Shown here: piece by piece, positions 30,594-35,658 of the stretch
Layout: every line of letters starts with the position of its first letter
Numbering within the stretch: the first letter of the stretch is position 1
Origin: 01-FULL-43-15b sp964472675
GTDB lineage: Bacteria; Patescibacteriota; Microgenomatia; UBA8517; UBA10165
Direction: 5' to 3'
DNA: 35,658 bases
Assembly: GCA_964472675.1 (NCBI GenBank)
Contig: CAYYLO010000009.1
Coordinates: forward strand, 1-35,658
Translations under genes and position numbers: made by a program
Notes under the pieces: generated by a model
Database searches by the model: none
Seen by the model: only the letters and a program-made list of their open reading frames with translations
Told to the model about the DNA's origin: nothing

Positions 30594-31031
30594 ATGCTGA
30601 TCGGGCAATATATCCAAAAGATAGACCAAAAGGGTAGAACTATACTTCCCGCCAAAATAAAAAAAGAAATAGGCCAAAAGGTTATCCTTTCGCGTTGGTA
30701 CGAGAATTCTTTGGCGATCTTTGAAGGCGCGGCGTGGAACAAAATAATCCAGGAGGCGACTTTAGGATTATCAGTGTCAGAAGCTGCCCGGGATACGCAA
30801 AGATTTTTACTAGGAGGAGCTTACGAGTTGGAACTGGACGATAAAGGAAGGTTTCTGATTCCTTACATATTGCGCGAATTTGCCAAAGTAAGCGTGGAAA
30901 TAATCTTTTTAGGATTGGGAAACAGAGTTGAGATTTGGGATAGAAAACTTTGGGAAGAGCGCGAAGAAAAGATAACAAAGGAGGCCGGGAAGCTCTTAGA
31001 AAGGGCTCAAGGTGTTTATAGTGAACACTGA
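30594..31031 (+). CDS. mraZ: Transcriptional regulator MraZ
   Basis: 145 aa, normal length. Two SpoVT-AbrB-type swapped-hairpin halves, each with the D-x-K-G-R signature: DQKGRTILPAKIK (residues 11-23) and DDKGRFLIPYILRE (82-95). MraZ forms a ring-like oligomer and binds repeats upstream of its own gene, which are visible here at 30504. ATG 30594 is chosen because MLIGQYIQKIDQKGR matches the conserved N-terminus MFxGxYxxxxDxKGR; an in-frame ATG 30558 lies in the palindrome. There is no ribosome binding site close to 30594. It overlaps rsmH by 11 nt. Confidence 0.93.
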   Translation: MLIGQYIQKIDQKGRTILPAKIKKEIGQKVILSRWYENSLAIFEGAAWNKIIQEATLGLSVSEAARDTQRFLLGGAYELELDDKGRFLIPYILREFAKVSVEIIFLGLGNRVEIWDRKLWEEREEKITKEAGKLLERAQGVYSEH

Positions 31032-31938
31032 TTTCTGCCAGGAACACAAACCTGTATTGTTAAACGAGGTTATCGCTTTTCTTAATCCAGGTCCTGGTTC
31101 CCGCTACATTGACGCAACCGTTGGGGGCGGGGGCCATACATGTGCAATTCTGTCGCGTGGAGGAGAAGTTTTGGGGATTGATCAAGATCCCTATTCTATA
31201 GAGACTGCGCAAAGACGCCTAATTTCGTGCCCTGGCGTGTTTGCAAGCAGGTACCGACTGGTACTTGCCAATTTCTCCAAAATAGCTCAAATTGCACAAA
31301 AATTTGGTTTCCCTTTTGTTGACGGAATTCTGTTTGATTTGGGTTTTGCCAGTTTTCAAATTGACGACCCAAGCCGGGGATTGTCATTTTCAAAAGATGG
31401 CCCGCTTGATATGCGGCTTGACCCGTCTTTGGGGGTTACTGCTTCTGATTTGGTAAATAGCCTGCCTGAAAAGGAATTAGCCAGACTGTTTTGGGAGTAC
31501 GGCGATGAGCCAAATTCCCGAGCTATAGCAAAGCGCATTATTGCGCAAAGAGCTAAAAAACCTTTTTCAACAACTGGTGAGCTGGCGGAAGCGGTTGGAG
31601 GGAAACATCAGCGGATACATCCGGCGACTAAGGTGTTCCAATCCCTAAGAATAGCGGTTAATTCAGAGTTTGAAAACCTGAAAAAGGGATTAGGAGACGC
31701 TAGAGAGTTATTAAAACCCGGAGGCCGGATTGCAGTTATAACTTTTCATTCGGGGGAAGACAGGATAGTTAAAGAAACGTTTAAAAGTTGGGAGAAACAA
31801 GGGTTGGTAAGGATAGTTACGAAAAAAGTGGTTGTGCCGGAAGAGAAAGAAGTTGAGGAAAACCCAAGAGCGCGCTCAGGCAAGCTCAGGGTGATAGAGA
31901 AAATACAAAATGACCAAAAATCAATTCGTGAAGTTTAG
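31021..31938 (+). CDS. rsmH: 16S rRNA m4C1402 methyltransferase RsmH (MraW)
   Basis: 305 aa, normal length. HKPVLLNEVIAFLNP, then the SAM-binding DATVGGGGHTCAIL (residues 31-44) and GIDQDP, DGILFDLGFASFQID, the FSKDGPLDMRLDPS loop and HPATKVFQSLRIAVN-E are all hallmark RsmH motifs, and the C-terminus has NPRARSGKLRVIEK. It N4-methylates C1402 in the ribosomal P site. GTG 31021 is chosen because AAGGTG (31009-31014) precedes it by 6 nt; GTG 31012 in frame is an alternative. The mraZ-rsmH-ftsL order is the standard start of the division/cell-wall cluster. Confidence 0.95.
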   Translation: MNTDFCQEHKPVLLNEVIAFLNPGPGSRYIDATVGGGGHTCAILSRGGEVLGIDQDPYSIETAQRRLISCPGVFASRYRLVLANFSKIAQIAQKFGFPFVDGILFDLGFASFQIDDPSRGLSFSKDGPLDMRLDPSLGVTASDLVNSLPEKELARLFWEYGDEPNSRAIAKRIIAQRAKKPFSTTGELAEAVGGKHQRIHPATKVFQSLRIAVNSEFENLKKGLGDARELLKPGGRIAVITFHSGEDRIVKETFKSWEKQGLVRIVTKKVVVPEEKEVEENPRARSGKLRVIEKIQNDQKSIREV

Positions 31939-32293
31939 GAAAATCACTCCAGGCAATCCTTCTGTGGAGAAAAAATTCAGCAAGAAAAAAATAATGTTGG
32001 TAGTTCTGCCTTTGGCATTTTCGCTGGTTTCGCAGATATATATTTCAAATAGTGTTGCGGGAGAGGGGCATGCTTTAAAACAAACTGAAAATCATATCGA
32101 AATAATACGGCGCGATAACAAAGTTTTGCGGGAAGAAATCGCAGCTTCTACTTCCCTGGCCAGGCTTGAGGTTGAAAGTCAAAGGTTGGAATTGGGTAAG
32201 CCGGAAAGTGTGGTTTATGTTAAAACCGATTCGGCAATTGGGCGCGCCACAGGCAATACCGCGTACGCTTCCAGCATGCAAGCCAGTCAATAG
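31910..32293 (+). CDS. ftsL: FtsL/DivIC-like cell-division protein
   Basis: 127 aa. A basic cytoplasmic N-terminus, one transmembrane helix (about residues 27-47) and then a coiled-coil region (ENHIEIIRRDNKVLREEIAA) leading to ARLEVESQRLELGKPESVVYV, the typical FtsL ending in which hydrophobic residues are followed by a P-x-x-V-x-Y/V strand. It should bridge to FtsB/DivIC and FtsI at the septum. The identity rests on architecture and position directly after rsmH (29-nt overlap), since FtsL proteins are poorly conserved. The C-terminal 20 residues (ATGNTAYASSMQASQ) look non-conserved, and the last codons overlap a relic of a minus-strand gene. Confidence 0.8.
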   Translation: MTKNQFVKFRKITPGNPSVEKKFSKKKIMLVVLPLAFSLVSQIYISNSVAGEGHALKQTENHIEIIRRDNKVLREEIAASTSLARLEVESQRLELGKPESVVYVKTDSAIGRATGNTAYASSMQASQ

Positions 32294-32341
32294 TTGTGCC
32301 CGGTGTTTATTGGCCCAAACCTGATTCCGCTGTTCTGGTTC
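32287..32341 (-). pseudogene. Relic of the 3' end of a LamG-type surface-protein gene
   Basis: Read on the minus strand from 32338, the frame gives NQNSGIRFGPINTGHNY and then TGA (32289-32287). NQNSGIRFGP is identical over ten residues to the tail of the intact LamG protein at 32895, although seven of those ten codons differ, all synonymously. The body of the gene is absent: beyond 32341 come palindromic-repeat fragments (GTCATTGCGAGG at 32349, GTCATCCTGGA at 32377). Its last bases overlap the end of ftsL. Confidence 0.65.
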
Positions 32342-32406
32342 CTTCCTCGTCATTGCGAGGGCCTTAGCCCCATATCGTCATCCTGGAACAGTTCTTGTCA
32401 CCAATT

Positions 32407-32492
32407 GTCATCCTGGAGCCGAACGTAGTGAGGCGATAGGATCTATCAATAGATTCTATCGTGCTGCACTTCGTTTAGCACTCCAGAATGAC
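32407..32492. repeat. Palindromic repeat, copy A
   Basis: It starts GTCATCCTGGAGCC and ends TCCAGAATGAC, imperfect inverted tips. Internal stems: GATAGGATCT (32435-32444) with AGATTCTATC (32451-32460), and GTGCT/AGCAC further in. Its first 38 bases are identical to copy B. Its right tip encodes the last five residues of the GIY-YIG protein. Degenerate pieces of related repeats lie just to its left. Confidence 0.85.
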
Positions 32493-32768
32493 GTCGTAAA
32501 GGTCATTCCACTCAGGATTAAAGTTACTGATTAACTGGTCTTTTTTACGCCGAACTAAGTTCTTGACCTGCTTTTCTCTTTTTATTGCTTCGGTAATATC
32601 TTCAAAAACTTCGTAATACACAAGCTTGGTCAAATTGTATTTGGCTGTAAATGCAGAACCCAACTTGTTCTTGTGCTGCCAAACTCTTTTAACTAGTTCG
32701 CTGGTTACTCCGGTATAAAGTGTTGTATTTGTTTTGTTCGTCATCATGTAGATATAGGAATACTTCAT
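32475..32768 (-). CDS. Solo GIY-YIG endonuclease
   Basis: 97 aa, the length of the single-domain YhbQ/UPF0213-like group. Motifs: YIYMMTNKTNTTLYTGVTS (the GIY and YIG elements appear as YIY 5-7 and YTG 18-20), Arg28 in LVKRVWQHK, KLVYYE, and the metal-binding Glu65 in AIKREKQVK, then W-x-x-K/R-like and a C-terminal NFNPEWNDLYD. All catalytic positions are present, so it should be an active nuclease. The last five residues, VILEC, are encoded inside repeat copy A, and copy B ends its tip 10 nt upstream of the ATG, so the gene and repeats form one unit. No clear ribosome binding site is seen. A similar gene arrangement is expected elsewhere in the genome. Confidence 0.9.
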   Translation of the reverse strand: MKYSYIYMMTNKTNTTLYTGVTSELVKRVWQHKNKLGSAFTAKYNLTKLVYYEVFEDITEAIKREKQVKNLVRRKKDQLISNFNPEWNDLYDVILEC

Positions 32769-32778
32769 ATTAGTACAT

Positions 32779-32888
32779 CCGTCATCCTGGAGCCGAACGT
32801 AGTGAGGCGATAGGATCTCTAATCAGATTCTATCAGCCACTTCGTGGCTTCCAGAATGACGCTATAGCTTTCGGCTCCAGGATGACGG
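32779..32888. repeat. Palindromic repeat, copy B, with extended inverted end
   Basis: The core 32781-32860 has the same tips as copy A (GTCATCCTGGA and TCCAGAATGAC), GATAGGATCT/AGATTCTATC, and AGCCAC-TTC-GTGGCT (32835-32849). The element extends to a 19-bp perfect inverted repeat: 32779-32797 (CCGTCATCCTGGAGCCGAA) with 32870-32888. It lies between the LamG and GIY-YIG genes and may also terminate minus-strand transcription. Confidence 0.85.
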
Positions 32889-32894
32889 TACACA

Positions 32895-35658
32895 TCATGG
32901 TGCTCCGGTTGAAGGGCCGAAGCGGATACCGCTGTTTTGGTTGTAGAGGAGCTTCACTTGTAACGGGGTTAGGGCATAGTTATAAATCCTGACATCATCA
33001 ATCTGGCCATTAAATAACCTATCTGTACCATCTTCTCTTGCTCCTATAGTTAGGCTGACATCATCATTATCGATATTACCTGTTGGAGTTAACGTAGTTG
33101 CATCAGAAACACCATTTAAATATATACTTTGCGCCACCCCATTTTGATATGTAGCAACAACCTGATACCAAGTTCCCGTTGTTAATGTGGTAATTGCAGT
33201 TAAGTTTCTACCTGTAGAGGAATTGCTGCTAAACCAGTAGAAATTTAGATTGTTATTGCTGTCAACCTGAAATGCGAAGTTTCTGTTTGTGCCGTCATCT
33301 CTAGAGACTATTGACTGGTTAAGGTTAAGAGCACCTAGTCTTATCCAAGCAGCAATGGTAATAGAGTTGGTAACATCTACGGTAGTATTATCTCCTGCAT
33401 CAACATAATCATCTGTCCCATCAAAGTTTAAGGAAGAATTAAACTTCCCTGTTCTGCCGTTATACCAAGCACCAGTGCCATCTGTAGGGGTGGTACAAGT
33501 ACCACTCGTGCTTTGTGAACCTGAGCCTCCAATATTAATAGTCCCATGGTTAAATGATCCTCCGGAAGGTGGAATAGCAGAATCATGGGCAATATTTCCC
33601 TGGCATTCATCAAACTTCCAATGCCCAACAGGAGCCCCCCTGTTATAGTCCCAGGCTATTTGGGCAGCACTCCTGGCGTAGTTAAAGACCCTGACTTGGT
33701 CTACTATTCCGTTAAGGTATCTATTGTTGTTATTACTTAATCTGCCTATTTCAAATACTCCACTGCTAAACGCATATGAACCTGTTGAGCTGGAGGAGCC
33801 CGCTACAGCATTGTTCACATATAAGGTTCCTCCTGATGAGCTGTTGTACACTACAGCAAGATGATACCATGTGTTCGTTGTGTAAGTTGCGGTGGTTAAG
33901 ATGTTGAAGATATCTACGCCAGACTCATTCCTTAATAAGAATCTTAAAGTATTATTGTTTTCTAGCTCCAAATAGGCATAACCTGAAGTTTTATTTTTCC
34001 CTATTATTCCGGTATCAGCCCCAACTGAGTTGAACTTGACCCATCCCTCCATGGTGAACGAACCGGAATTAATGCCTACATCTCCAACATCTACATAATT
34101 ATTACTCCCATTAAAATTACCAGAACCACCAATCTTCCCTGGTTTCCATTGGTTACCAAGTGTTCCATTCCAGGTACCGGTGTTCCCATTACCACTTTTA
34201 TCATTAACAGTAGAACCGGTATTCTCATCAAAATCCCATCTTCCCACAGGTGCAGCGCAGGAGGCAGCATCTCCAGGGATACAATATTCCTGATTAGCAG
34301 CATTAGGTTGGTAAGAAGCATTATCCCCTAAGGCTCCTAAAACAAGACTAGAGCCTTTGTTATAATCCAGCTTTACCTCATCAGCAGTGAGAGCATAAGG
34401 ATAAATTTTGACTTCATCAATCTGGCCGTTGAAATATCTTGAATTTCCAGTTGCATAACCTTGACCTATCTGAAAATTAATTGTTGTTGCAGGAGTCACA
34501 TCACTTGTACAACTATAACTAGTAGATTGAACTGCATTCACATATATAGTGCAGGTTGTGCTAGTCTTTACAACTGTTACATGCTGCCATATGCTTGCCG
34601 TCAGGGAAAATACGTTGGAGTTTCCTATCCACGCTGAACCATTCCCATAGCTGAAGTAATAAGAGTTAAGGTCGGAACTATTTTGTTGTAAAACCATTCC
34701 TTTAAAGCCGTCCTGATGATTTCCCCAGATATCAGCGTATCCACCTTGGCTTGTTCCGGGTTTAACCCAGGCAGAAATTGTTAGTGTAGAAGTTAACTGT
34801 GGGAATTTGGATCCGGTATCTACATAATCATTGCTCCCATCAAAGACCAAGCCTTTACCAAACTTCCCACTCTGGGTCCAGCCACTTGTTGCAGTAGATG
34901 GGGAAGTAGCCATGTTGGTTAGCGTACCTTGCAAGGTCTCACCTTGCGAACCTGAATTGTGAACTGTTGTTCCATAACCCTCATCAAACTTGTAATAAGC
35001 TACAGCTCCCCCTGCTCTCCCTGATCCTCCTTGTCCCCCTGATCCTCCTGAAGATGATCCTGCCATAACAGGTGAACGTGCTCCATCTCCCATCATGTCT
35101 GAGATTACTTGTTTCTGAGTTCTGACATAGTTATAGATTCTGATATCATCTAGTTTACCTGTCAGGTATGTAGAGTTAGCCAGGCCAAAAGTAATAGCTG
35201 AGGCAGTAATTCCTGTGGTGGTAGTAACAGCTACATGGTTCCATGAATTAGCAGTGATTGTTCCATTAACTATTCCATTAACATAGATGACTTTAGTATC
35301 AGCAAATCCAGTAGCAGAAATAGTACCAGAGGATGAAGTAATATAGGCTGACCCATTTAAAGCTATCATACTGGCAGTAGCAGATGAAGGGTTAACCCAA
35401 AACTCTACTGTTTTAACAGAAGATAAGCTGGTTGATACTGTGACTGAATCATCTGTCCCGTCAAAGTTTAAAGAAGCCCCATATTTACCTGGTTTCCAAT
35501 TAGCTCCACTGATTGTTCCTGTTGCCCCGCTGGTAGAAGAATCATTAGCAGAAGTACCGGTATTCTCATCTAACCTCCAATGGCCAATAGGAGCTTGTCC
35601 TGAAGAATAAGAGGCAGGGGTAATAATCATAGATGCTCCTATAGGAGCTTTCTTCCCT
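32895..35658 (-). CDS. Multi-LamG-domain surface protein, 5' end cut by the window
   Basis: At least 920 residues. Four concanavalin A-like (LamG/Laminin_G_3) units are seen, each opening with G(H/R)W-x-(L/F)DE or AYYKFDEG, containing LNFDGTDD or VFDGSNDYVD, EFWVNP/SAWVKPG/EGWVKF/AAWIRLG, and ending near IDDVRIYNY-LT. They lie at about residues 18-180, 210-430, 460-665 and 667-900 counted from ATG 35630. Such domains bind carbohydrate or protein outside the cell. The frame is open past ATG 35630 to the window edge (reading GKKAPIGAS), and no signal peptide is present, so the true start lies outside. The tail YNQNSGIRFGPSTGAP recurs in a relic at 32287. It probably decorates or binds the surface polysaccharide. 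Confidence 0.88.
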   Translation of the reverse strand, partial: GKKAPIGASMIITPASYSSGQAPIGHWRLDENTGTSANDSSTSGATGTISGANWKPGKYGASLNFDGTDDSVTVSTSLSSVKTVEFWVNPSSATASMIALNGSAYITSSSGTISATGFADTKVIYVNGIVNGTITANSWNHVAVTTTTGITASAITFGLANSTYLTGKLDDIRIYNYVRTQKQVISDMMGDGARSPVMAGSSSGGSGGQGGSGRAGGAVAYYKFDEGYGTTVHNSGSQGETLQGTLTNMATSPSTATSGWTQSGKFGKGLVFDGSNDYVDTGSKFPQLTSTLTISAWVKPGTSQGGYADIWGNHQDGFKGMVLQQNSSDLNSYYFSYGNGSAWIGNSNVFSLTASIWQHVTVVKTSTTCTIYVNAVQSTSYSCTSDVTPATTINFQIGQGYATGNSRYFNGQIDEVKIYPYALTADEVKLDYNKGSSLVLGALGDNASYQPNAANQEYCIPGDAASCAAPVGRWDFDENTGSTVNDKSGNGNTGTWNGTLGNQWKPGKIGGSGNFNGSNNYVDVGDVGINSGSFTMEGWVKFNSVGADTGIIGKNKTSGYAYLELENNNTLRFLLRNESGVDIFNILTTATYTTNTWYHLAVVYNSSSGGTLYVNNAVAGSSSSTGSYAFSSGVFEIGRLSNNNNRYLNGIVDQVRVFNYARSAAQIAWDYNRGAPVGHWKFDECQGNIAHDSAIPPSGGSFNHGTINIGGSGSQSTSGTCTTPTDGTGAWYNGRTGKFNSSLNFDGTDDYVDAGDNTTVDVTNSITIAAWIRLGALNLNQSIVSRDDGTNRNFAFQVDSNNNLNFYWFSSNSSTGRNLTAITTLTTGTWYQVVATYQNGVAQSIYLNGVSDATTLTPTGNIDNDDVSLTIGAREDGTDRLFNGQIDDVRIYNYALTPLQVKLLYNQNSGIRFGPSTGAP

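Larger units (their letters stand above)
32407..32886. mobile_element. Putative GIY-YIG mobile unit bounded by 17-bp inverted repeats
   Basis: The left end GTCATCCTGGAGCCGAA (32407-32423) is the exact reverse complement of the right end TTCGGCTCCAGGATGAC (32870-32886). Between them lie copy A, a complete GIY-YIG endonuclease gene and copy B; 480 bp in all. No target-site duplication is evident, so classical transposition is not shown. The element lies between a LamG relic and an intact LamG gene. Confidence 0.55.

Noticed and set aside
32407..32888. Classical insertion sequence
   Set aside because: No DDE or HUH transposase is present and no direct target duplication is visible at the ends (flanks CAATT and GGTAC), so it is not a known IS type.
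1..35658. CRISPR array or cas genes
   Set aside because: No regularly spaced direct repeats or Cas motifs were seen; the repeats present are palindromic and dispersed.
1..35658. Alternative genetic code with TGA as glycine
   Set aside because: TGA ends many complete genes here, for example at 622, 8494, 12932 and 22039, often in ATGA overlaps.
1..35658. tRNA, rRNA or riboswitch genes
   Set aside because: Intergenic stretches were read for cloverleaf-like pairings and known aptamer cores and none was convincing; a covariance-model scan would be decisive.

Overview
The window looks like a metagenome scaffold from a Candidate Phyla Radiation (Patescibacteria) bacterium, most likely Microgenomates. 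It contains two 100-N assembly gaps. The lineage call is inferred from tightly packed overlapping genes, a DUF4012 protein, a short RecO, a DUF5667-like secreted protein, an alpha2-type glycyl-tRNA synthetase, a large LamG surface protein whose C-terminal tail ends in FGPSTGAP, and many starts at transcript heads that look leaderless. TGA is used as an ordinary stop, so the Gracilibacteria/SR1 code is excluded. No database search was possible, so all family names rest on motifs read by eye.

Positions 1-624 hold an inverted repeat and a small DUF5667-like secreted protein with its own promoter. Positions 624-22686 are one long co-directional run of 21 genes, most overlapping by 1-30 nt, that encodes a Wzx/Wzy-type surface polysaccharide pathway. 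It includes a flippase, an O-antigen-ligase/polymerase-like protein (broken by a gap), four large membrane GT-C/YfhO-like glycosyltransferases, four GT2 and six GT4 enzymes, a hexapeptide acetyltransferase, a SAM methyltransferase, two small unknown membrane proteins, and at the end the initiating polyprenyl-phosphate sugar-phosphate transferase. A DUF4012 envelope protein with its own promoter follows. No nucleotide-sugar synthesis genes and no outer-membrane export genes are present, as expected for a monoderm.

Positions 24671-30250 form a mosaic. Housekeeping genes (recO, a TspO homologue, glyQS) alternate with small, GC-richer orphan genes (24755-25132 minus, 26508-26864, 28513-28758, 28769-29026). 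Two of these orphans have visible promoter and terminator signals of their own. A coiled-coil protein and a membrane-anchored extracellular protein follow.

Positions 30473-32293 hold the start of a division/cell-wall cluster: promoter, two tandem MraZ boxes, mraZ, rsmH and an ftsL-like gene. The cluster stops there and the expected ftsI/mraY genes do not follow. Instead the strand switches to a relic of the 3' end of a LamG-type gene, a roughly 480-bp unit bounded by 17-bp inverted repeats that carries a solo GIY-YIG endonuclease gene, and a four-LamG-domain surface protein that runs off the right edge. The GIY-YIG/palindromic-repeat unit is the best candidate for a poorly described mobile system. 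A second palindrome family with core AAGGGGACCCCTT recurs at three sites, one of them inside a glycosyltransferase coding region.
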